Source: Magnolia sinica (lineage: Eukaryota > Streptophyta > Magnoliopsida > Magnoliales > Magnoliaceae). Taken from it: DNA of 64,000 nt. Within the stretch, counting starts at the first letter, position 1. Each line of letters opens with the position of its first letter. This document shows, in pieces, positions 25,731 through 36,704 of this stretch. Location of the stretch: assembly GCF_029962835.1 (NCBI RefSeq), contig NC_080577.1:3286001-3350000 (forward strand). The letters run 5' to 3'. The position numbers and the translations under genes were made by a program. The notes under the pieces are model-generated. The model made no database searches. It had not been told where the DNA came from and worked only from the letters and a program-made list of their open reading frames with translations.

Positions 25731-26391
25731 AGAGAAGTGATCCGGACCGTCGAACCTTAGATCGGGCGTATCTCACAATCCGGAATGAGCTATCTGACAT
25801 AAAATATATGATTTTGGGGTAGAACGAGCTACTTTAGCCAACCAACCGCACTATGCTGGGTTGCGCAGCCCGGAATTGCGAAAAACCCCTTGATCGATGG
25901 TCGTTTCCCTATTTTAATTTCGTTTTTACTATAAATAGTAAGTTTTAGTTTGATTATAACTCTTCATCCGTCGGGCTTTAGGAGTTGCGCCCAACGTGAA
26001 AAGAGCTTAGAATAATTAGGGGAACGGTTTGGTGAAGCCAAATAGGACACTTACTATTTTTGGCCAAAAACCTTGCGCACTAGTAGACATCACGACCGTC
26101 TATAAATAGTAAGTTTACTATTTATAGTAAGTCGCGGATTCTAGGAGTTTGAGTTGTAGTTTGATTATGATTTCTTTCCCATTGCTTGATACCCTTATTT
26201 AAAGGGTTGTGAACTCGTTTTTAATTATTCATCAATCAATTTCAAATTTATTAGAATTTATTTTTATTTTCTGCTTTCTTTCCTCGTGGATTCGAGAAGT
26301 CTCTGTGAGGAGTTCAGAGAAGTTCCGTGAATTCGGAATAGTTATCCTCTTGAGGAAGACGGTGCTCGACCTCACGTCCTCCCCTGCGTCA
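25668..26391 (+). repeat. 3' LTR of the gypsy element
   Basis: 724 bp, same TG...CA ends as the 5' LTR and directly followed by the TATTT duplication. Most differences from the left LTR are single transitions, with a small cluster near 25727-25735. Confidence 0.95.
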
Positions 26392-27500
26392 TATTTGCTT
26401 CATTTTTTTACTTATATTTTAAAATAAGCTACCAAAATGGATAGGCAGTGTGAATATACAATGCATGCATTAAGGCATGAGGTAATACCAAAATAGATGG
26501 ACAGCGTGGATATACATTGCATACATCAATGCATGAGGCAACCTACGATATTGACACTTTACCAATTGCATGGTACCTGGCAATCTATCTAAATGGCGTA
26601 AAATAAGATTAAATTTATCAGGCTTTTTTTTTTCGTTAGCTTGTTAGTACACAACGCTACAGTGTTAGCCACCCCCACTAGATACTGATACCAAGACCTC
26701 GCTGTTGAATATCTTTCACTTAGTCTATCACTTAAGCTATGCACGAGCCACCTAAAATATTAGGGAAGTGTGATTTTTGGGTAATCATTTCACCTATGTG
26801 CAGCACATTTGATGAGTGTATTTGACAGCTTATAAACTCAATAGTGGGTCCTAAACAAAACTAATAGTGGGCATCCTATCTCAACATTTTCTTATAATGT
26901 GGCTCATCTAATTGTTTGATCATCACGGTTTGTTGTCCCACCTTAAATATAAGGAAGCATGCACGATGGATGGGATGAGTTTTTTTTTTTTTATGAAAGT
27001 TCAAATTCACATGGCTCTCAATCAAAAAAAAAAAAAAAGAAGAAAAAAACCTAACGATGGTGTATGTTCGCCCACTTATAAATCAGGGATGATAACGTAA
27101 AGCGAGATGAACCAAAAGATGAAAAACCCATATTGCTGCATATCTCACATGGCTTAGATGGACAACTTTGTGAGAAAATTGATACAGATGGGATGAATAA
27201 ATAAGCATAGCTTATATAATCCATTCATCTAAACAGTGACTTTCAAATCGACGGTGAGAAAAAAAAACACACATGTAACGACTATTGGGATTCACTACTT
27301 GGATGGTTCACATTGATAGATAACTCACCATGTGTGTCATGCAAGAGATGACTTGTCATGTCGTTCTTTTTGGCTCTTCCAGTATTTATGAAAAAATGTT
27401 CTTGACTTTTAATCAAAAAAGCTCACATCAGCCGACTGAACATTTCACAGCATTGGCCACGTATTGTTCATCTATAGCCTACCTAACGTGCTACCTGTAA

Positions 27501-28285
27501 GGTGGTGATCACGTTTTATGGAGTTAGTTAGCAGTGGCACGGTGGCAGCCGTATCCACTCATACTATAATATAACAATAATCCAAATGGCTAGTCTGGTA
27601 CCAGTGGTCCATCAGACATAATACGAGAAATTATCAATGATCGTAGCCGTCCGACTAGCATCCGTAAATGGACTGTTATAATTAATGGTCCAGATTTAGT
27701 GAAAAGATGTTCTTCAGCATTCCATATGTCCCATCTTTACTAACAGCTGAACAGTTTCGATTGAAATAATAAATGCAAGCCGTACGTTACACGCTTCGCA
27801 TGCGTATGGACTTTATTATTCGAGGAAAAGTATAAAATGTTTTCTGTAGCACGATTTTCGTATGATGCGTTAGAGCCTAAAAAAAAGGAACAAGGAAGAC
27901 ATCTCTCCATGCGACACATGGCAGGATGAAGTGCAATTCAGGTTGACACATACACGGTTATAAGGACTGATGGCTTACGTCTTCAAAAATAGGACGCGTG
28001 TAATCTTTCTTGATGTATATTGTACCGTAAAATTCTTTTGGTTTTGACCGTCATGATAGTGGAGAGAGATGAACGAATAGGATTGATTTTTGAGATATAA
28101 ATCATCCAAGATAGGACCCTACATACGGACGGACCCGATCTGCAGATCGAACTGCTACGTGTACTTTGAAGAGATATGGCTGTACCATATCCCGGCTCTT
28201 CTGGTTCCACCGTCCCTCGTGGAAAACATATCGACATCCAGCGTACGAGGTCGAGCCAGCGATACGCAATTTTCCTATATGACTG
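27501..28285. other. Distal upstream region of the PP2C gene
   Basis: No gene recognised. AT-rich and low in repeats. The ORFs on both strands lack domains. Confidence 0.4.
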
Positions 28286-28293
28286 ACACGTGT
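28286..28293. promoter_or_regulatory. Palindromic ACACGTGT box (G-box/ABRE core)
   Basis: An exact palindrome about 1.07 kb before the PP2C start codon. ACGT-core boxes bind bZIP ABF/AREB factors. Assignment rests on motif and on the ABA-linked gene downstream. Confidence 0.45.
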
Positions 28294-28460
28294 GATGCAA
28301 GCACCTTTAGAATCCCCACGAGTCAACATTCTCTGTCTGGGAAAAAGAGAGGAGAGAGAGAGAGAGGGAGCTGAGATAGCTGCCCACGCCACTCCCCATC
28401 CGAATCGCCACGTATCCCATCTCTAAGTCGAGGTGGGCCCCACACTCCCGCCAAAAAACC

Positions 28461-29083
28461 GAAGCGGATCGCTGGTGTACCTCACACCAGCTATATAACT
28501 GCTGTAGGTACGACACTGCTGTAGGTACGTGTCGTGCAAAGAAGGCTCCTCGAGCTCCCAGTTGTACGAACGGTTCAAAGGAGATCAAAGTTTCATGCCC
28601 CACAGTGATGTATTTATTATATCTACACCGTTCATCTATTCTTAGATATCATTTTACAGCATTATTCAAAAGATGAATCATATTCAAATATTATCTGGAC
28701 CACACTACAAATAGCAGCGGAGATAATGATTTTCACCGTTAAAAAATTTGTAGGGCCTACCATAACGCTTATTCTACATCAAATCTGTTCATAAGGTCAC
28801 AAATACATGAATGTAAAGGAAAAACAAATTTCATATTGATCCAAAACTTCCGTGACCCCAAAAATGGTTTCAATGGTAGACGTTCAATCCCCCACTAGTT
28901 TTTAAATTGTGGTCCATTTGATACTTAGATCTGCCTTATTTTTGGTCTCAAGCGTTAATACGAGCTCGCAAAATGGATGGACGGTTTGGATATAACACAT
29001 ACCTGGTAAGCAGATACACAGAACTTATTGACGTCAACACAGCAGCTATGTAGGTGTGAGGTACACCAGCCAATCCGCTTTTC
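28461..29083. mobile_element. MITE in the PP2C upstream region
   Basis: The left end GAAGCGGATCGCTGGTGTAC and the right end GTACACCAGCCAATCCGCTT are inverted copies. Complementarity continues for about 40 bp through CTCACACC. The interior has the shared family order (GTGATGTAT, ATCATTTTA, GGACCACACTACA, TTGATCCAAAACTTCCGTG). No coding capacity. A clean TSD was not found. The right end lies about 275 bp before the PP2C start, so the element makes up much of the proximal-to-distal promoter. Confidence 0.75.
28527..28533 (+). promoter_or_regulatory. ABRE-like ACGTGTC inside the MITE
   Basis: ACGTGTC matches the ABRE core (ACGTG plus GC or TC). It lies within the left part of the MITE, so if active it was brought in by the transposon. 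Two close copies of CTGCTGTAGGTACG-type sequence precede it. Confidence 0.4.
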
Positions 29084-29164
29084 AGAAAACAGTAAAATAT
29101 ACGCTCCCGAGCTTCAACAAAATATCTGGCAGCGAACCAAATCACGAGCAGGTGAGACGGCACT

Positions 29165-29203
29165 CCACGTGTCCCAGGACTGCATCACCAGCCGTCCACG
29201 TCT
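29165..29203. promoter_or_regulatory. Proximal ABRE pair upstream of PP2C
   Basis: CCACGTGTCC (29165-29174) and CCACGTCTCC (29196-29203) are 22 bp apart and 155-195 bp before the start codon. The first is a strong ABRE; the second is a coupling-element-like ACGT variant. Clade A PP2C genes are generally induced by ABA as negative feedback, so such boxes are expected. Function is inferred. Confidence 0.6.
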
Positions 29204-29358
29204 CCCATGGAAAGTAGCGTTCACAGTACACGACTGCCGTTTGCAGTTATAAGTTGGCGACCATCCAACGGCTCGAGAGATCCAACGGCTCATAATCCTC
29301 CCCGTATTTCCTGCATGTAAGAAAGAAAGAGAGGAGCTTTCGAAAGCAAGAGCACTCA

Positions 29359-32300
29359 ATGCTCTCTCATGGAAGAAGAGAGGGCGAAGCTGTGGCCCTA
29401 GATACGGCAAAAATGGAGCTTCCTTTCTGCAAGAAGGCCAGAGCCGCTCGCCGTAAGAGGCTGGAGATCCGACGTCTAAGATCCGCGGATTCGATTCAAG
29501 ATCTTGAAGCCGATGGTCAGGATAGCACCAAATCTTCAAAGAAGAGGCGGGGAGAGATAATTCCCTCGGGTTGTAGAAGGAAAGTTGAAGATCGTAAAAG
29601 CAGTAGTTCGGATAGCGGTTCTTCTTCGGATTTGGACGGAATATTATCAGAAGGGAGTATTTCGATCGGAATATTGGCGACCGGCGGTGAAGTCGTCGGA
29701 GAGGATCTCAGGAACACCCCGTGTCGATCGCACGGGTCGGTGTCGATATGTGGCCGAAGGCGGGAGATGGAGGACGCTGTCACGGTGGCGCCAGCGTTCG
29801 CCTTCGCCGGCGACGCCGTGCGGTTCGATTTCTTTGGGGTGTATGATGGCCACGGCGGGAGCCCGGTGGCCTACGCCTGCCGGGATCGGCTCCACCGGAT
29901 CGTCGCGAGGGAGATCGAGAGGTGGGCCCCCGCCGTGGCAGCGGGGGAGTTTGATTGGAAGGAGCTGATGGAGGCTTGCTTTGCGGAGATGGACAACGAG
30001 GTCGGGCCAGATGTTGCTGCGGCCAGGGAAGAAGCGGCTACCGCTGCGTCGAAGACCGTGGGGTCCACTGCAGTGGTGGCGTTGGTGGGAACGGAATGCA
30101 TCGTCGTGGCTAATTGCGGGGATTCAAGGGCTGTGATTTCACGTGGTGGGGTGGCGGTCCCGCTTTCGAGAGATCATAAGGTAATAGTCTTTTATTTTAT
30201 TTTTTTCAAAAATAATATTTTAATTTTATTCCAGACCTTAGTTCTGCTTATGTTGTGAAGTTTAAGCTTGCTTAAAACTAAAATGTGGCATTTGTAGGGG
30301 TAGGTACCTTTCGGGAAAACATGGTATACGGTTGTAAACTTGAAGAAGAATGTGGTGTTTTTAGGGTAGGGGTATTTCGGGAAACTTGAAGAAAAAAATG
30401 TGGCGTTTTTTAGGGGTAGGGCCATTTCGGGAAAATGGTATAAATGGTGTGGCAGACTTGAAGAAATATTAAAGACGGTATAAATTGCATTGCAAGCTTG
30501 AAGTTTGGTGTGGGGCCGGCATCATCAAAATAGGTGGTATTAATGTTACATTTGAATGGCAGTGAGTGCAAATTTACAATTTGGTGAGGGTATTTTGGGA
30601 AGTAAAGTAGATCTGAAACTTGCTGTTGGCGTTTGGAATGTGGGGGTAATTTGGGAATAATGATACAAATTTAAATGCTACGCAGTCGATTCTGGTTGAT
30701 GTGTAGAGTCTGTAGACTGCTCTGTGTATGTGCGTATTTGTGGATCCTTTCTCATATTTTAATGACTTCACTGAATAATATGATATTTGACCCATGTCTG
30801 TGGACAGTGTAGGCTGGTTTTCAGGTCTGGTAAGTAGGCCCATGGTTTGGGAATCTGGACCACTGGTATGTCAGTCCCAGTGTGGATTGACCAGATGCCC
30901 CAAAAATATCTGATATTTGGAAGGTGTTAATTTCTAATTTGGGAGTTTTCCAGATATCAACTGTCTATTTTCATGCCACAAATTTGGAAGGGTGAGATTG
31001 TCTTTGGAAGTGTTGTTGATGCACTGTTCATCGACGGTGGGATCTGGCCTATGCCTCTGCTTCAAAAATTCAAGATTTCTGGTTGTTCCAGGTTGTGAAA
31101 TGTCTTCTATTTTCATTTCCAGTTTTACTACCAATCGTGATTATCCAGTGAGAGCTTGCTTTTCCGTGCTGAAGCCAGCCAAAGTAGATTGAGGTCAACT
31201 GGTCTTTTGCCTGATGAGGCCCCCGCAGGATTATTATTATTTTTTTCACACACGCCCCCGCAGGATTGTGTCTTGAGTAGTGCTGTGACTGGGGTCTTGT
31301 TGGGTCTGGGCTTCGTTCTTAAAATTGGGACCCTAATCTCCGAATGGGCTACCCATCGGTCTTTAAATCTAGGTTTCCAGTTGGGTTCAGGTCACATAAC
31401 AACATTTACATGGTTGGCCCAGCCAGTGGATGGATGGCTTAGATCACACACATGTGCCACTTTGATACACGCGTGGTGTGTGAGTGGTCTCACTTACATG
31501 CATGTGGCTTGGGAATCCTTTTTGTGAGAGAGAGAGTAATGCTCACCTTCACCTTTTCACATGAGCACCTTTGTACACGTGTCTTAGGCACAGCCCGATA
31601 CAAAACTCTGGTGGGCCATGGCAAAAAGGAAACAATTTCCTCCCTTGATTTGCATTTCTCTTTGCTATGGCCCACTAGAGTTTTGGATTGGGCTGGAAAT
31701 TAGGCCCATAGAGTTTCAAGGGGTGCCACATCATATGGGCCATTCAGATTCCATGCCTAAGACACGTGTGCAAAGGTGCACAGGTGAGCATTCCTCTCTC
31801 TCTCTATATATATATACGTGCATGCGTGTGTGTGGCTGATCCTCATGGTAGGGCCAACCTATTAGGAGGATTGGATGTCACAAGCACATAACAGTTCCAA
31901 AGTTATCCAGTGGGTGGACTGTATACTGTGGTCCGACTAGTCGGACTTGACACCTGCTCATATGTATTAGCGTGCACACACACACGTTATCCTTCAAAAA
32001 AAAAAAAAAAAACCTACTAAAATAATTGGACCCTACATGACTCAATCTGAACCGATTTAACCCATGTCCAAGTTGATGGACCTGACCTGACTAGACCTGA
32101 ATTTAACCGGGTCCCAAAATAGGAGACCTGGACCCAACCTGATTTCTTGATGAGCCAAAAAATTGGGGTCACCCAGACCCATTAAAATTGTGTTGGGTCC
32201 ATGTCGTACCTGTGGATCTGGGGACCCTTTTTCAGCATGTTGGTAATTTTCTTTTTTGCCAGATGTGGGTCTCTGCAAGCACTTGCAGCGTGCTGTTCTG

Positions 32301-35300
32301 TGACTTGAATGGAAAAAAAAAGTTGTCTTATGCTGAAAAATGGTAGATTGAAATCAAGCAGACTGGAAATGACAGTGGCACAAGGGTATAATGATTTCAA
32401 TGATTACGATGATGAATTGCTGATTAAAATAACCAAATCAACCAATGGAAGATCATGAAGAAAGGAGAATAAGAAAAAGTCTTGACATGACGATCACGTT
32501 GTGTACTTTCTTTCTTTAATGGAAAAGAAATGTCCTTAGGTTTGAAGTTTCTATTCCAGTAACGGCAATTGCAACTTGTGATTAAAAAATTCGAAGTTTC
32601 TATTCTAAGTGAAAAGATTTTTGGCAATCCCCCACGTGTACAATGCAGCCCATCTAGGTATGGCACTTAGGTGCGAGGTCCAATCCATCCATCAGGTCGG
32701 TCCAAGTCCAAACATGTAGATGCCCTGGTCCAAAATGAGGGTGGTTGAGTGGACCACAATTTTGGAAACAAATGGATGGCTAGGATCTTGCACCAGTGCA
32801 CCTTGCTGGCACATGCGGTGTCATCCGATAACTGTGTTATACACCTATGCTGGGTTAGCAAACCTCACTATAAAAATGTCAAAAGCATTAATAAAAATCG
32901 AATGCTGGTGATAGAAGGCCAATTGGCAAGCAGTGATTTTCTACATGTTATTCTTGATGATGCAATCATGCAAAACGCATGGATTGTGTCACCACCTTTG
33001 CATGCTTTACTTTCTTACACTACATATCGATCTTGCTATCACTGCTTGCTAGTGCTGCTTATGTCCACATTACTACCTTTTTCTGCATCTTGCATCTCGC
33101 CCGGAAACTCCCAAGAACATTCGCATGCTTGAGTTTTTTAAATGTTTTTTTTTTTTTTGAAAGATGAATTCATTAAAAAGAAAAAAAGGAAACACAAGGG
33201 AGAACAGCCTGCTGAGAGGGCAGGCAGCAACCAGGTTGAACTTAGAACTCTTTTGTTAATTTTCTGTTATCTTCAGGTGTGACTGCATGCCATACCATTC
33301 ATTTGTATGGCTGAAACTATATATCCCTCAAATCTATTTCTTTACTATAACATGTACATGCTATATTCTTTTCCTGGTTTGTTTTTCTTTGGAGTTTACT
33401 ATTGCAGTATGGTTTTATTAGAGGCATCGTATGATACATGGCCATCTTTCAGTGCATGTGGGTTCCAGTTTCTACAAGTGGGGCCTATGGTTTGGTAATC
33501 CTGACTGTTAGTCTGTTGACTTCCACAGTAGATGGAGAATGCCTCAAAGTTATTCCAGATTGGAAGTGTTAATGTTAGTACCGTTTTCTGTTGAATGTGA
33601 CCATTGCTGGGGTTTCTCTCCTTCAACCGTCTCACCGGTGGACCACATAGAAAAGGTAAGCTGGCCTATTAAGGAGATTTATGAGGTATATTCCATCCAT
33701 GGTGGGAGACAACTAATCAGTGGTCTGGATTACCCAACGATGGCCCCCACTTGTCTGAACTGAGAACCTGCATATACCATGCAAGTGTGCATGACGAGCC
33801 ACATATCACATGAGTCCTCTTCATTAGATTAGATTGTTACATGTGCGGTTGGAATTTGACAAGGGTCTATTTCTTGCATAGCCTGACAGGGCAGATGAGA
33901 TGGAGAGAGTGGAAGCAGCTGGTGGGAGGGTCATCAACTGGGACGGTTACCGTGTCTTGGGAGTTCTTGCTACTTCTAGATCTATAGGTACATTTGATAC
34001 TCCAATCATATAAACAACTATAATAAGTAGAGGTTTGCTAGCGCCACAATGTACCCCTCCATGCGTCTCTACATGTGGATGTGCTTGCCAACCTGGTGTT
34101 TATGTACCATGTTGGACATCCCACCCGTGTTTCAGGTAGGACCCACATTGTAGATCAGCAGCCCAACAACTTGCCAGCCCTTTTTTCTTGACCATCCCCA
34201 CTTTTCTACCAGTTTAGCCTACTTGGCAATTGCCTACCTGATAATTGACCTGTGCGAGATTTTGGCTACACAATCTATGCTGTCTGCCCCACTTTGGTGC
34301 GTGCACGGTTCTGATGTCTTGCTGGCGTGCCTTCACATGTAGAGGTGCAGGTGGGGGCAAGCAAACTTCTTATAAGCATATGATACCACTATCAACCAGA
34401 AAGCATGCTAGTAACATTCTTTTTTGAGTTGTTCATCATCAGTCGATTACGTTCAGATCCATCATGGCATGGGCCTGCCAACTGCTCAAGGTCTTGTTCT
34501 GCTCGCACTCAAGCAGCTGGTGGGATGCACAGGGGAGAATACACGGTGTGCACTATATATGGTAGCACGAGGTTGTTTTGAATGAGTGCTGACCAAGGCT
34601 CCCCAGCATGTGTGGCTGCATGGGGGACCACACTAGGAGATGGTTGGAAGATCCGGACCTGTTGGTCTCTTGGGTGGGCTGCAGTTCAATAATTGCTCTC
34701 CTGGGTGGGCTGCAGTTCAATAATAGCATTGAAAAGATGGTCCTGCTAGGGGTTTGTGGACGTGAATGCATTCCACTGGAAATTTTATTTTCAACAGTAT
34801 ATGCCAAGCCATGGATATCAATGGTTGCATTCTTCCTTTGAATGCTGAGTTCCGGATTGTGGCGCATTCAGGGTAATGCCAATCACAAGGGTGCAGATTG
34901 CGCCAATGACCAGAACAACGGTCCCTAGCATTCCTTCAATGTAAGGTTTGGATGGTGTCCTATCCACCGTAGCCAGAATGTAGATTGCTTCGGTCACCAC
35001 TCACCAGACATCTCTGTGGGCTCAAATGGGACTGGTGTGCCTTTTAACATGCAACTTTGGTTAATGGAACTCTAGCAGAGTATTCATTCCACAATAAGGA
35101 TAATAATAAAAAAATATTAACAACAACAATAATAATAATGATGATTTAATATATGGGTAATAATAATAGCTATTATTATTATTATTATTATTGTACAATT
35201 CCAATTTCCACATCAGTGGCCCCGCTGTTCAACAATCCAGATCATTGATATGATGAAAGCTATTGTGGATGTGGATGCATTAAAAGCTTCCAGATGGGAA

Positions 35301-36676
35301 GATCCTAACCTTCAATTCTTGGTGTACAAGGTATAGGAGACTAATGTGGCAATAAAGGCCAACGATTGGATGGCTAGGAATCTTCTATGATCTGGCAAGA
35401 TTGGATGGCTAGGAATCTGCAGTCTACAGTGGTCGATCAGATCAATGGTTTGGAATGGACTGGGGGCCCATTTGTACCAACCGGCAGTGCTGTGCATAGA
35501 AGTGGGCATCGAGTCGGACCGGACCGGATTGGGTCCAACTCAACCGGATCCGATTTTCCAAGAACTTGACTTGAACTCGATCTGATCCGGGATGGAGTCC
35601 AGCAGAGCTGACTTGATCCGATTTGAATCCTTGCTGGCTTGACCCAAACCGAGTCTAACTCGGTTTAGGAAACCGAATCGAGTTGGATCGAGTTGACTCT
35701 AAGGAGAGAGATGGAGAGAAAGAAGGAGATGTGGGAAACTAGGAGAGAGAAGGAAAGAAAGGAGGAGAGGAGGGAAATCGGGAGAAAGAGGGAGAGAGAG
35801 GACGAGAGATGGGTGGGTGCGGCGCCTCCTTCGAGTAGAGAGAGGGATTAGGGTTCGTTTGGATTTTGGATTGGATCGGTCTGGATTGACCATGATCCGA
35901 ACTTGATCCGATTTACGATCGGATCTGAGTGGTCCTACTCGATTTGCACCGATCCAGGTCTTCGGATCGGGTCGGATTCTGCCCAGCTCTACCTTGTGCA
36001 GGACCTGGTAGAATTTCAGTTAAAAAGATTCGGAAGATGATTCTTCTGAACAAGGCTACGAAGGCTAAAGAAAGCATCCAACCCTTAAATTTTAGTCTGC
36101 ATCCGTAGGCAAAGTTTGAACTAAGCACACGAAGTTGCGCATGATTTGGAGCGCCCATTATGTGGGCCCCACTGGAGATCAATGAGGTGAAAGATAGTAG
36201 TCACCTGATGACTCTAATCATCCAACTGATGGGCAAGAACATTGAACAATTGCACAGCCTTGTTTAATGGGAATTTTGTGCTTTTCTTCCCCAACTTTTT
36301 TTATTTTTTATTTTTTTATTGTTGTCCTTTCCATCCTAACAAAGAGCCTGCAGGGGATCATTACTTGAAGCCTTTTGTGATATCTGAACCAGAGGTCGTC
36401 GTCAGCAAACGGACGGACAAGGATGACTTCCTGATACTGGCAAGTGATGGTCTGTGGGACGTGGTGTCGAATGAAATGGCTTGCGAGGTCACGAGGCGGT
36501 GTCTTGCTGGGCGATCAACAATGACGATGACAGCCAAGGGTTACAACAAGAGTATAGGCGGAGGGAAGGCTGCAGAGGCAGCCGCTTTGTTGGTGGAGAT
36601 CGCTATGGGTCGAGGGAGTAAAGACAACATTAGCGTTGTGGTGGTTGAACTAAGGAAATCACGAAGACAACATTAG
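29359..36676 (+). CDS. Clade A protein phosphatase 2C, ABA co-receptor type (3 exons)
   Basis: Exons 29359-30180, 33882-33987 and 36354-36676 join through GT-AG introns at phases 0 and 1 to give 416 aa. The Mg/Mn-dependent Ser/Thr phosphatase motifs are complete: REMED (Glu138, Asp139), VYDGHGG (Asp163), GSTAVV (235-240), [17 protein letters not shown] across intron 1, SRSIGD across intron 2, ASDGLWDV (Asp341) and GSKDN (Asp400). Residues 25-40 are a basic stretch that may target the nucleus. Trp294 in GGRVINWDG corresponds to the ABA-receptor 'lock' tryptophan of ABI1 and HAB1, so PYR/PYL control is expected. Such enzymes dephosphorylate SnRK2 kinases. The exon pattern and length fit the PP2CA/AHG3-HAI-AHG1 group; the exact member is not resolved. 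Met19 (29413) is an alternative start. A 43-bp tandem duplication changes the last few residues. Confidence 0.9.
31538..31792. mobile_element. Foldback MITE inside PP2C intron 1
   Basis: Outer arms AATGCTCACC and GGTGAGCATT, next arms CACGTGTCTTAGGCA and TGCCTAAGACACGTG, and inner arms AACTCTGGTGGGCCATGGC and GCTATGGCCCACTAGAGTTT make nearly the whole 255 bp one interrupted palindrome. GA/CT microsatellites flank it in inverted sense. A related half-element lies at 14820-15035. Confidence 0.8.
33148..33240 (-). mobile_element. LINE-like 3' tail in intron 1
   Basis: On the minus strand the sequence runs through GCCTGCCCTCTCAGCAGGC, then TTAATGAATTCATCTTTC, and ends in a run of about 12 A. This is the arrangement of a severely 5'-truncated LINE. 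No coding part is present. Confidence 0.5.
35100..35192. repeat. AAT/TTA microsatellite region
   Basis: Interrupted AAT and AAC units are followed by a pure TTA run at 35171-35192, within PP2C intron 2. Confidence 0.85.
35497..35991. mobile_element. hAT-like MITE in PP2C intron 2
   Basis: The ends TAGAAGTGGGCA and TGCCCAGCTCTA are imperfect inverted repeats. The interior is dense in CCGGATCGG, GGATCGAG and similar words, the same style as the element at 17134. The flanks GCTGTGCA and CTTGTGCA are only partly alike, so the TSD is doubtful. A GA-rich block occupies 35700-35810. Confidence 0.6.
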
Positions 36677-36704
36677 CGTTGTGGTGGTTGAGCTAAGGAA
36701 ATCA
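36621..36704 (+). repeat. 43-bp tandem duplication across the PP2C stop region
   Basis: AAGACAACATTAGCGTTGTG begins at 36621 and again at 36664. The copies agree over at least 41 bp except one base (GAACTAAGG versus GAGCTAAGG). The period of 43 is not a multiple of three, so the first copy now runs into TAG at 36674 in the second. Confidence 0.95.

Larger units (their letters stand above)
20437..26396 (+). mobile_element. Complete Ty3/gypsy-type LTR retrotransposon, inactive, with TATTT target-site duplication
   Basis: The element proper is 20442-26391 (5950 bp), flanked by TATTT at 20437-20441 and 26392-26396. The LTRs are 724 bp each with TG...CA ends. A primer-binding site follows the left LTR and a purine tract precedes the right. 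The coding order is gag, protease, RT, RNase H, integrase, which is diagnostic of Ty3/gypsy. Stop codons and frameshifts in gag and integrase mean it cannot move on its own. The LTRs differ at roughly 25-30 positions by eye, so it is not very recent. The empty site survives in copy A near 15880. A solo LTR of the same family lies at 52561-53263. Confidence 0.95.
18020..27500. repeat. Segmental duplication copy B, interrupted by an LTR retrotransposon
   Basis: Homologous to 13700-16960 in order and orientation. It is expanded by two internal tandem arrays (18341-19030 and 19031-19385) and split by the LTR element 20442-26391. The outer limits are approximate because similarity fades gradually. 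No gene lies in the duplicated unit itself. Confidence 0.75.
30181..33881 (+). other. PP2C intron 1 (3.7 kb), repeat-rich
   Basis: Donor is AAG|GTAATAG and acceptor is TTGCATAG|CCTGAC. Contents: about four imperfect copies of a 55-60 bp unit (GTGGCGTTTTTAGGGGTAGG, then TTTCGGGAAA) at 30270-30480, a foldback element at 31538-31792, an A run with LINE-like 3' sequence at 33148-33240, and otherwise unassigned DNA. Its 106-bp downstream exon encodes residues 275-309, which contain Trp294. Confidence 0.8.
33988..36353 (+). other. PP2C intron 2 (2.4 kb)
   Basis: Donor is ATAG|GTACAT and acceptor is CCTGCAG|GGGATC. It contains a 31-bp direct repeat (TGGGTGGGCTGCAGTTCAAT at about 34671 and 34702), AAT/TTA microsatellites at 35100-35192, a 32-bp direct repeat near 35360-35410, and an hAT-like MITE at 35497-35991. 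Confidence 0.8.
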
